From assembly GCA_002778195.1 (NCBI GenBank), contig PCDI01000004.1, positions 2,640,226-2,704,225 on the forward strand: a stretch of 64,000 nucleotides of DNA. The letters run 5' to 3'. The notes under the pieces were generated by a model that was given only the letters and a program-made list of their open reading frames with translations, was not told where the DNA came from and did not search any database. This DNA comes from Raffaelea ambrosiae (Eukaryota; Ascomycota; Sordariomycetes; Ophiostomatales; Ophiostomataceae). Shown here one piece after another: positions 23,093-33,447 of this stretch; positions within the stretch are counted from its first letter, which is position 1, and each line of letters opens with the position of its first letter. A program made the position numbers and the translations under genes.

Positions 23093-25427
23093 CTACGAGT
23101 GCTGTGCAGCTTCTTTGGTCGCTCTACTGAATTTCCTCCCCTCCTCCCCCCCACTGGTCGCCTTGGCAATGGCACAAGTTGCCAGCCACACGAGCCCCAT
23201 GATGAAGTCGCTCGTACCCTGAACCTGCCGGACTTGGTCCTCCGTTAGATGCTGCGCCGGAAAACTGCGTATGACGTTCGCGGCAGACACCAGACGTTCC
23301 AAGTCTAGCCCGACGGTGTCCGCATGGGGATGGACGACAATGTCGAGGAAGAGCGACATGGTGGCCGTCATGGGGTAGAAAACGATGAACCTAGATGTGC
23401 TTCGTTTCAGCAGGAGGGGCGGGTGGAAGGAGAAGGAGAAGGCCAAAAACAAAAAAAAAAAGCTGGCAACTGCTTACTGGAATGCATCCTCTCGAAAATG
23501 GCTGATCAGCTCCTTCAGACACCATAGCGTGGACCGGCTTGCCTCCAAGGAGAGGTCGACGCTGGAGTGAATGACCATGTGCACGTCTTGTACCTTGGAA
23601 TCGGGAGGCTCGGAGCTGTGCCGCCTCACTGTCGTATGGATGACAGACAGGAGATGGTGGTACTCCAGTTGCAGCTGGACGAGGCGAGTGGTCTGGGGCA
23701 TCGTCATCCCCGGCCGGATCAGGGGCGCATCTGTGGGAAGAGCGAGCCGCGGGCGAAAGTCGGCTGGAATGGACCGCCTCCAGCGCTCCATCTCGTCGTC
23801 CAGCTGGCGGATGTGGAGGAGGACGCCGTCCGTGTTTTTCAGGGCGCGGGCCGAGTAGAGCATTCGATACACCTTCTCTTTGAGATGGCTCAGCCGCGGA
23901 TCGCCCATGAGCAGGGGGAGGGAGGAGGAGGAGAAGGAGGCGGAATGCTCGTTGCGGTCCTGGGTCCCGTCGACATCGCGGTCCGTGCGGGCATAGCAGT
24001 CCATGTGATTGTCCGGCAAGGTCAAGTCGCAGCAAGCATCCGTGAGAAGGGGCACCTGGCCCGTCTGCAGAGACACATCCTTGTCGGCCATGTAGCAGAG
24101 CCAGAAGAGCACCCGGGTATGCTGTTCGATGCGTTCGGTGCGCGAGAGACCGGGTGCGGACGGATCGGGTGGCCGTGGCCGTGGCCGTGGCCGGTAGACG
24201 TGGCCGCCCAAGGCAGCGACCGTGCGGCTGGCAATGGACAGCAGAAAGCCGGCATCCTGCCAGCGGCCCGCCAATCGGCGATGCATATACTGTGTGGAAC
24301 ACCCAGAGTTAGCTCACAGCACAGCCAAGACGGTCTACCACCGGGGGGGGGGGGGGGGTGCGCACCAACAGCAACGCCGCCTGGACTGTCACCACGCTCG
24401 CCTCGCCGCCCGCCGTGCGCATGAGCAGCGCGTAGGCCTTGGCTGCGCAGGTTCGTTCGTCGACGGAACGCAACGCTTGTCGTTCTCTTGGCCAGCGGCC
24501 AGCGGCCGAAAGAACGCTCCAGACACAAGCGCGAGCTGCCATGCGATCGGGCGAAGACCACAGACTGTCTGCATCCACCGGTGCCAACGCGGTTTCCACC
24601 GTGTCCGCAAAGAGCACGCGGTCGAGGACGGGAAAACGGAGGCCGAGCGACGACTGGAAAAACCAAGCGAGCATCCGGTCGACGGTGTCCCGGTCGGGCA
24701 GCGTGCCGAGCTCGTCCGCCGAGAAATACGGATCCTGAACCGAGACGGGCCGGCCGCAGAGCTTGGTCCACTCCACCGTCTGGCCCGTCTTGGAACACAT
24801 CCATTGGCAGCCCTGCTCGGAGAAGAGCGGCATGCCATTGAAGAACCAATTGGGCCCCAGGTGGTGTCGGAGGGGAAAAGGGTGGGCGGATGGGCCGTCC
24901 GCATGCCCGCAATACGAGACGAAACGAGGCGAGGAAGACGGCGAGACGGAGGAGGACGTCGATCCGCCGCTCGTCGTGAGACGGTCAAAGCAGCCGTCTT
25001 CCTCGTTGCTGGGGACCGTGGAGGCCTGCTCTTCTGCTCTGGCGGCCCGGGCCTCGGCGTCCTCCAGCTGGCGGATGCGTTCGAGCAGTTGTCGCTCACG
25101 GGCTAACACGGCTCTGCAACAGGGAGCGATATCGGCGGTCAGCACAGGGATTTCACGACCAGGCAGACAAGAGGCCCGTGGACAGAGGGCTTCCCAAAAG
25201 ACGCACCTGGTATTACATCGCTTGCGTCGCCGCGGGTTGTCTCTTATGAATGTGCATTCCGTGGAATGATGGCTGCACCAGTTGCAGGGACCGTCCGGGT
25301 TCGTGATGGAGCATTGGATCTGACCGTCAGAGGATCATACGAGATCTGCCAGGTCCGATCTGGTGACCAAATGGAGACATCTTACCTTTCTCCGGTAACA
25401 CGCATCGCACGCATGCTTTGGAGGCAT
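23093..25427 (-). CDS. Zn2Cys6 transcription factor with Fungal_trans domain
   Basis: Five exons, 25386-25427, 25207-25319, 24366-25113, 23478-24289 and 23093-23390, give 670 residues. The zinc cluster is split by the first intron: MPPKHACDACYRRK joins IQCSITNPDGPCNWC and SHHSTECTF. This forms CX2CX6CX8CX2CX6C. A coiled region (ARERQLLERIRQLEDAEARA) follows, suitable for dimerisation. The fungal regulatory domain then runs through DRMLAWFFQSSLGLRFPVLD, VQAALLLYMHRRLAGRWQDA and RVLFWLCYMADKDVSLQTGQ. Such proteins activate pathway genes in the nucleus. Oddities are a GTGGCC minisatellite coding RPRPRPRPP (about 24165-24192) and a 16-base homopolymer close to the donor of intron 3. The target genes are unknown. 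The neighbouring kelch gene is divergent. Confidence 0.88.
24343..24358. repeat. G16 homopolymer in an intron
   Basis: A run of 16 G on the plus strand. On the minus strand it is a C tract beginning eight bases after the donor of intron 3 of the Zn2Cys6 gene. Confidence 0.8.
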
Positions 25428-25813
25428 GGAAGCTGAGTGCAAGCCCTCTCTCCAACGATGGCTGTTGGGCGAGGTTCCGAGGGCGTGGTTCCGAAAACGC
25501 CGGTCGGTCAAGTTGGGGGGGGGGCTACCCCATATTCGATGCTCGGATGAGTCAGCGGAACTTGGATGGTTCCGTCTGTTCTCTCCTCGGCGTCTGCCGG
25601 TTCCGAGTGGGACCACTCGCGGGCTTGTTAGTCGTTGCCTCTGTTAGTCGGGCTGGGCACGAAAAAGGAGTCAACGAGATGAAGAGCATAAAAGTAGATG
25701 TTTCCTGTCGTTATGGCTTCTGCCCTTCCTGTCTCCTCGTTCCTCGTATTTTAGTCCTTCAGTAAAAAAAAAAACAAAAAACAAACAAACGTATCGACAA
25801 TTCTCCCAAAAGA
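25428..25813. other. Divergent promoter region
   Basis: About 390 bases shared by the Zn2Cys6 regulator (-) and the kelch gene (+), with a G10 run at 25515-25524 and an A-rich end. No gene is seen. Confidence 0.5.
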
Positions 25814-26913
25814 ATGGCTCCTCTTTCAGGCCGCTGGCTTCGCATTGCGTCTGGTGAGCGACTGAAGCGCTCGTCGCAAGCTCTCTCTGTAATTGGCTCG
25901 CAAGCCTACATCTTTGGCGGCGAGCTGCTCCCGAGACAGCCCGTTGACAGTCGTGTCGATCTTGTCCGACTCCAGCCCGCTTCGGGTACGCATTCCCTTC
26001 TCCCTCGCCTGTCTTTGATGTCCTCTGTCTTTTTTTTTTTTAACAACAAGAAGAAGACGCCGCTACCGAGACCCTCGAGCTGCCAACAGCCACGGACGCT
26101 CCATCTCCTCGAGTCGGGTCCCCTGGCGCCACCTTGAAAAATGCGTGCTACCTTTTCTCAGGCCGTGGCGGACTGGCCATGGCTCCCCTAGAAGAACGCG
26201 GCAGCGTCTGGCGATACGTGCCGGCCCAGTCTCGCTGGGACCGCATTCAGCCAAAGGACCCAGCCGCGCCCTTCCCGGCCGGCCGAAGCTACCATTGCGT
26301 CACGTCCGATGGCCTCGACACCATCTATGTCCACGGCGGCTGCCCCGAAACAGGTCGTCTGGCCGACCTCTGGGCCTTTCATACCGCATCTGCACAATGG
26401 ACACAGCTTCCTGATGCTCCTCTGCCCGCACGGGGTGGCGCCTCAATTGCCTGGCTCGGCGGCCGGCTGTTCCGCATGAACGGATTCGACGGCAAGACAG
26501 AGCAGGGCGGTGCACTGGACATCTTTGATTCCGCCACCGGCCTCTGGTCGACGCATGCCTACCAGCCAGACGGTGTCGAGGGACCAGAGCCGCGCAGCGT
26601 GTCTGCACTGATTGCCTTGAAGAGCAACAAGGGCACGAATCTGCTCGTGACCATGTTTGGCGAGCGAGACCCGAGTTCGCTGGGACACGCGGGCGCGGGC
26701 AAGATGCTGCCTGATGTGTGGGCGTTTGACGTCGAGCAGAAAACCTGGAGCAAGCTGGCCACGGATGGAGAAGTCCCCGTGCCCCGGGGCTGGTTCGATG
26801 CTGATGTGGTTGACGATGGGAAAGCGGGAGAGGCCATTCTCGTTCATGGCGGGCTTGCCGAGGACAACTCGCGGCTGGGAGATGTGTGGAAGCTTCAAAT
26901 CAACGAAGATTGA
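25814..26913 (+). CDS. Kelch-repeat beta-propeller protein
   Basis: Two exons, 25814-25985 and about 26051-26913, give about 344 residues. The acceptor is ambiguous between two AAG trinucleotides at 26050 and 26053, which changes the protein by one residue. Kelch blades are visible as repeated GG-plus-aromatic units: SQAYIFGGELL, NACYLFSGRGG, IYVHGGCPETGRLADLWAFH, GGRLFRMNGFDG, and VTMFGERD with DVWAFDVEQKTWSKL. The last is ILVHGGLAEDNSRLGDVWKL. The size suits a single six-bladed propeller of the type found in small cytosolic kelch proteins. No enzyme residues, F-box, BTB or signal peptide are seen. The function is probably protein interaction. Confidence 0.85.
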
Positions 26914-28106
26914 GTTTTCAAAAAAAAAAAAGAGGGTGCAACTGATCAGCACGAGGGCATAAAAGATTTTTTTTCCCCGAGAACCAGATAAATGAGTGCC
27001 CTCCAGAAGTGTTGTCCTAGAAATTTTGTTCATTTGAAGAATGAAATTCCAACATATTTCCTTGCCATCGGAGATGATGTAACTGCGTGAATAAGATCCT
27101 CACGAGCACCTGCTCTGTGAGGCGCGCAATCGGCTTGATGCTCCAACATAAGTTGTGTTGCGAGTCTTGCAAACGTAGTTGTGTTTCTTTAAGCAAACAA
27201 AATGGGTTTATTTTAACATCAATCAGATAGTGCTGCCTGATAGTGAGATTTTACAAATGGGGTCTTTGTAGAAGCGAACTTGTTCCTGGACAGAACATAC
27301 ATGGCCTCTTACGTGACCAAATGCCAGCTTAAAAGTAACGCTGAGCCTGGTTAGGTTGCAAACATAGGTAAGTAAATCCTCACTCTTCATTTACAAGTTC
27401 TTCATTTCTAAGTACTCAACCATGACGTTCACCTACCTTCTCCTGATTCGTTGTTGTGGAGTGTCTTTCGAGGGCTGTGTGCACTCTAGTATGTTCTGCA
27501 GCACATCATAAGACGATGTTGTATTGCAATATCCGCGAAATCATCAGGCGTGTTCTTTTCCGATCTTGTTTACACACGCAGGAACTCTTATTACAGCTAT
27601 TTAGCCCCGCAAAACTGTTTGCTTGGCGGTGCGGAGAACCTCCACATGGCCTGACGCGGTATTCACGTCAAGAAGGATATTGTTAGCCAGACGGTCCTTT
27701 ACGAGACCTCTCTTTTCCATGCGCTTTCTATAACTACTCACCTAAGTCTGGCCAAGTCATGTATTTCATAGCTAGAAGTGATGATCATAGTTGCCCAACC
27801 TATTCAACTCTGTATGTAGTTATTGCGTTATGTAGCTGTCCGCTTTTTCTGGCACTGTTGAGAGCCAGGGTTGCAATTCTCTTGACTCCATAAAGCTACC
27901 TGTCCGGACAGCTGTCCGATGCTATACCGGCTCAAAGACGAGCCGGGGTTTCAATTACTTGACCTTTTCGTCTACTTCACAAATAGCAGGAGAGGTGAAC
28001 ATCCCCCAGAATATGCATTTAGAGTATATTGTATTGTCTTTCTTTCGGATATGACAACTTGACCTTATCAAGCAAAAGAAACCGCGAAAGAACGCAAGGG
28101 GAAAAA
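26914..28106. other. AT-rich intergenic region with short diverged repeats
   Basis: No gene is seen. It contains the palindrome CTGTCCGGACAG (27900-27911) and a diverged 25-bp direct repeat at 27862-27886 and 27940-27964. Base composition is visibly richer in A and T than the flanking gene-dense parts. Confidence 0.5.
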
Positions 28107-29948
28107 ATGTCTACACATCACGGAGACACGAAACCCTACATCGAGCAGCTTCAGTTGGCTCCACACCAAGAGGACATCCCAGATATTCTGCGCTCTTACG
28201 ATGCAGAAGGGATGCGAGAGCTGGAAAGGTCTCTTGTCCGGAAGATTGACCTTCGGAGCCTCCCCATTCTCATCATCCTTTTTCTTTTGAACATTCTTGA
28301 CCGCAACGCCATTGCCAATGCACGACTTGCTGGCCTAGAGAAGTCTCTGCATCTGAAGGATGTAGAGTACCAAACAGCTGTGATGGTTCTTTGGGGTAGG
28401 TCATCTATAGCTTTTTTCATACCTCCGCCTTTCAAAGGGCTATCTGCCACTGACTCTTCACAGCTGGTTATATCTCCATGATGGTTCCATCGAATATGCT
28501 GCTATCTATATTCAAACCGCGACTTTACCTCCCAACGGTAGTAATCATCTGGGGAATTGTTAGTGCATCTGATTCCCGTGGATTACGATTGCGATCCTCT
28601 GCGGAACGCTAACATGAGGTCAATATCCAGGTCTCTGGCTCGACAGGGTTTGTTCACAACTTCGCCGGGCTTGTCGTACTTCGCCTGCTTGTCGGATTGA
28701 CCGAGGCACCATACTTTCCGGGGTGTATTTTCTTCCTATCATCCTGGTATACAAAGAGTGAACTTCCATCCAGGATATCCATATTTTATTCCGGCTACAC
28801 GCTTTCATCGGCATTTGGCGGCCTTATTGCGGCTGGAATTACCGGAAACATGGAAGGCGTTGGAGGGTATGCGGCATGGGTAAGTTGTGCATATGCGTCT
28901 ATTCGCCGTGGTTCAGTTCTCTGGCCGACTGACCTTCAAAAGCGGTGGATATTCATCATCGAAAGTGTGGCGACAATAGTAATCGCTCTCCTGGGCTACC
29001 TCCTACTGCCCAACTACCCCCACAACACCCCCTGGCTGAGTGAAGCCGAAAGTGCCCTAGCGCAGTACCGTCTCTCCCGCGAGAACGATGGAGAAATCGA
29101 TGAAGTGACGGAATCTGTCTTTATTGGCCTCAGACAATGTGTCACGGATGTCAAGGTCTGGCTTTTAGTTTTGATCTTGACAGCCACGGTTGTGTCCATG
29201 AGTTTCACTTGTATGTGTCCAAATATTCTCGAGCTTCTCCTGCATTCGGCTGACAGTCAACCATGAGATTTCTTTCCGTCCATTGTTCAAACGTTGGGCT
29301 ATGGGAACATTTTGACACTTATTCTAACGGCACCTCCCTATTTCTTTGCCTGCATATACTCCATCACCGTATCCTGGCACAGCGGCCGAACGAATGAGCT
29401 CTGCTTTCATATCATACTGGGCTGTGCGTTGTCCGCAACAGGCCAGATTGTTTCCATGTCCACCCACAACACGGGAGCTCGTTACTTTGTAAGTTTACGG
29501 TGCCTTGGGTGAACCCTTCGTACATACACTTGTGGTCCTGACTATGCATTACACGCTTTACAGGCAATGTTTCTTCAGACCTCTGGGTCTTTCTCCATTT
29601 TCCAGCTCATCTTGTCTTGGATTTCGGCGACGATTCCCCGCCCAAAGGTCAAAAGAGCTGTGGCCCTCGCCATGTGCACAGCCATCAGTAACTCCACTAA
29701 TATCTGTACCTCGTACATGTTCCCTTCATCCGATGCTCCGTAAGTTATTGCCCTAGCAGTCTTCAGGTCGAGGCTCTGTTGTATTCACACAGCTTCCTTT
29801 TAGATTGTATCGAACAGCATGCACTGTCATCACTGTTTGTTTGTTTGTGTGTGGATGTGCCTCGCTTAGTCTTCGGTTTATACTGAAGAAAAAGAACAGA
29901 GCTTATGAAAGTAGCAGCAATAGTGTGGGATTCCGTTATGTCCTATGA
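28107..29948 (+). CDS. MFS permease, allantoate permease (DAL5 / anion:cation symporter) type
   Basis: Seven exons, 28107-28395, 28464-28558, 28631-28879, 28943-29210, 29268-29488, 29564-29739 and 29804-29948, give 480 residues. All joins are in frame, and introns contain clear branch sites such as GCTAAC and GCTGAC. The family takes up allantoate, ureidosuccinate, nicotinate or small peptides by proton symport at the plasma membrane. Landmarks are RKIDLRSLPILIILFLLNIL, DRNAIANARLAGLEKSL, a first-half end GLTEAPYFPGCIFFLSSWYT, the WRWIFIIES block restored across an intron, and FFPSIVQTLGYGN. The final helix reads TACTVITVCLFVCG and is followed by the basic tail LKKKNRAY. The gene has more A/T-ending codons than its neighbours. 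It lies tail-to-tail with amidase 2, which could supply amides or use its substrate. Confidence 0.85.
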
Positions 29949-30361
29949 AGCTGAGGCAATTAGCCAACCATTAACACTCAAGACATGTCAGGGTTGGGAT
30001 CGTTCTTTTAAACTAGATAGCGGATACGTGATGTTCTCTGGTTGTCAATACAAATAGAAAAGCCATCGAAACTCGTCAGAAATATCTATTTCTTAACGTC
30101 GCACTCGTCCCAAATCGTCTTAAAAAAGGATCTCCTATTGCCGAGCTTCTACTTCTTTGGTCTGTCTACTTGACGACAACAGGTAGCATCTGCTGCTATA
30201 TTCAGATCGTTGTATTTCTACCCTCAGGTCTAGATAATAATATCCACCCATAAAATATTAAATTGTATTCACTACACCTAGCGCGTTCAATGGTAAACCA
30301 GAACACAACTTTGTGAACACAGATAACCTCGTGCGCCAACTAGACTACCCATCGGCAGTGT
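29949..30361. other. Convergent spacer between permease and amidase 2
   Basis: AT-rich 3' flanks. The part from about 30296 to 30361 is similar to the flank of the relic at 21045-21112. No gene is seen. Confidence 0.5.
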
Positions 30362-32367
30362 CTAGAGTGACTTCTGCAACACCTCGTCAATAATTTCAGA
30401 AGCCTTAAGACAGAACTCATCCATAAACCTAGGAGCAGAAATTTGAATAGCGGTAGGAGCTCCGTCAAAAGCAGCCGCATCGTCTGCAGAGACAAGTTAG
30501 CGGAAGCTTACTCATATGAGTACTTGCGGGTGTCTTACACGGAGGATCTTGGATATGTGCTCCAGCTTCGTCGGGGTCCAGGGCTGCGGAAGCCTTTTCA
30601 AACGGAATAATGGTGGATGGATACTGGGTTTGTTAGTCTACGTGTATGCTAATCAATAGCAGACGCAACTCACATCAAGAAGGTTCCAAAGGACCGTATA
30701 GGCCGGGGGTCCGTAGGTGTCGTGCTTTGGTGCGGTGTGCTGCGCCCCGGGCCCCAGGACCACATCCAGGCCGTACTGGCCAAAGATGTCCCTCCAGACA
30801 TTGCGGAACTGGAGGCGCTGCACGTTCATGTCGGCCACGTCCAGGAGCGGATGGCCCTCGGACGCGGCCGACAGCGGGCCGCGGAACGGAATCAGCGAGT
30901 CTGCCACCGACGGGACCATGGGCTCGCCGCTGTCGCGGATGTTCTGGATGCCCGTGGCCTTGGGGTCCATGGCAAAGTAGCGAAACGACAGCGCATTTGC
31001 CGTCGCCGCGCCCGTCTCGGCCGCAAAGGGGAGGGGCACGATCTTGTGGCCAGCCGCCGCCAGGGCCGCCGCGGCGCGGTTCACGGCCCGGCGCACGGGC
31101 GGGTGCCACGGCACCTGGGGGTCCTCGGGCAGCAGGCCGATCACCAGCGAGGCCTCGTGGATGGCCGTCTCGGGGACAGGCGTGTACGGCACGGCCGCGG
31201 CCGCGACATCGTCGCGCCAGGGCTGGGCGAGGATCACGCTGCGGAAGAAGAGGGTCAGGTCCTTCATGCTGCTGGCCAGCGGGCCTGCCGAAGGCACAAT
31301 GCTGGGCAGGCCCGGCCGGGAGGGCGAGGCCTGGCCGCTGTACGGAATGCGCTCGGCCGTCGGCTTGAACCCGTAGACGCCGCAGCAGAGCGACGGGATG
31401 CGGATGGAGCCGGCAATGTCGGTGCCCACGCCGAGGACGGATCCGCGGAAGGCCACGAGCGCTCCCTCGCCACCACTCGAGCCGCCGGCGGTCAGGTTGA
31501 ACTTTCTCGGGTTTCGCGTGCGGCCAAAGACGTTGTTGTCCGAGTCGGCTGTCTATAGCAGACCCGTATTGGTGGCTGGACTGAAAAAAGAAGACACGAT
31601 TTTTTTCTCGGGGGGGTCCACTCACCATGAGAGTCTGCGGAATGTTTGTCTTGACATACAGCACGGCGCCGAGCCGCAGGAGAACGTCTACGAGAGCAGC
31701 GTTTGTGGTGGGAAGAGGGTGCTTGAGAAACGACACATAGCCGATGGTGGACTGAATGCCAGCGATTTTGAAGCCGTCCTAATATATGACCAGGAGAGAG
31801 TTAGAAGTCACGACACGGGGTGAACTCGGGAACACCTGTCGTACCTTTAAGCTGATCGGGAGTCCGTGCAGCGGCCCGTACACTTTGCCCTCCTTCTTCA
31901 AATAGTCGTCGAGAAACTTGGCTCGCTCCTGGGCCCGGTCGAAGAACATCTCTGTGATGCAGGTCAACTAGTTCAGTGGCCTGTCAGCGCGTGCTGGACT
32001 GTATGATTGGCGACAAAAGAAAAAGGGCAGATTGGCCACCTACAAACTGGTGGGCGATGGCGGCCCGTTTTGAGAAAGCGATGGTCACTTCCAGAGACGT
32101 CAACTCCTGCCGGGCCATCTTGGCGAGGAGCTGCCGCGCATTGTACTTTTCAGTGATCTCCAATTCATGATCAGATAGGAGGCCGGTGTCGCGAACGATG
32201 GTTGACTCGGTCAGGTTCGCCGTGGATGTCAGCGACTTGTCGACCGTGGCCAGCATTTCGGGCGAGACAACCCATTCCTTGGGAAGCGTCTCCTTGACTT
32301 TGAGTTGTTTCGCGGCCACGGCCTCCTTCCATGGGGGGATGGCAACAACTTCCTGGACGTCTGCCAT
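30362..32367 (-). CDS. Amidase-signature enzyme, fungal acetamidase type (amidase 2)
   Basis: Six exons, 32044-32367, 31845-31967, 31626-31778, 30674-31552, 30539-30623 and 30362-30483, encode 561 residues. The triad is complete: Lys149 in PISLKDGF, Ser225 in TAGGSSGGEG and Ser249 in GTDIAGSIRIP. The C-terminus YDAAAFDGAPTAIQI is the family's last conserved block. The enzyme should hydrolyse a carboxamide in the cytosol. Its intron number differs from amidase 1 and the proteins are only moderately alike, so this is not a recent tandem copy. Exon 4 is strikingly GC-rich, while exons 5 and 6 and the flank are much more AT-rich. A relic of a close relative lies at 21 kb. Confidence 0.9.
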
Positions 32368-33447
32368 GATGGTGGCTTATAAGTAGTTACTGGAAATGTG
32401 GTTTGCAGAGAAGGGTGTGAATCTCCCAATGGCGAAAGTGGGAGGGGAAAGAAAGAGACGGAGTTGATCACCGGATGTTATCTCTCGTGGAAGCTGCCTC
32501 CAGACCTTCATGGTGGTAATTGGGTAGCCAATTAAGGCGAATTGCGAAACCCATCTATCGTGGGGGGATTGGCGTTCTCGCCGGTTCGCTGTCTGGATCG
32601 GCGTAGACCGTTTGTATCATTGCAAATAAAGCTAGCCAATCAGGCAAGGGAACGCTGATATGGAAACCGCTAGATGATAAGAAGCTACTCCGTCTTGATC
32701 AATCTGTATTAGGCCGACGTCTACAAGCCTGTCGTGAGCAGGCCTAGCCTAGGTTGACGTCATATATCAACTTCGTTTCCCAAGGTCAGAGAACGCAAGA
32801 AATAGCAAGACTTGTCTCAAGTATGCAATTGGGTCGCATTTTTTGCCGTCTGAACTTGTCAGTCTGACGGAGTGGCATGTCCTTGTGACCCTAACACATT
32901 AATCGAGCCTGGTCAAATCATTTATGTAGTCCTGGATCTCAATATAGCATGTCTTTCTTCAATACAAAAAGGGTGGGCGCCACGAAATCTTCGAGTGACA
33001 ATACTTTCGCTGGGGAACCAGCATAATCTACCTGTTTGTTAGTGGTGCCGTGATATGAGATGGTCACCTTTGGCTTACAAGAGTTTCTGGCAGACGAGGG
33101 CTGTTTCCACCGGCAAAAGTGCCAGCAAAGGCAAAGGTGTCCGAAAACAAGAGTGAAAAAGTGTCCATGGAGGCAAGAAATTCAGCAGAGGCCAGCAGCC
33201 GAGGAAATGGCGAAGTGTGAGAGACTCGTGGGAATGGTGGGAATGGTGGACCAGGACCAGGAGTAGTGTTCTCTTGCAAATATTGCATGGGCCTCTCATT
33301 CAACACGAGCTCCAAAAACCCTGGGTTTTATTTTTCAACTTTGACTCTATCGTACAATGTCTTCTTGCTCGCGTATTCCTAGTATTTCCAGTTTCCTCCA
33401 TTTGTGTTTTGAGCTTCCACGTTCAATCCCGACTGTTCTTTTTTTGT
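32368..33447. other. Intergenic, no gene seen
   Basis: The promoter of amidase 2 and the 3' flank of the alpha/beta-hydrolase. Small open frames in 33060-33315 show no family motif. Confidence 0.5.
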
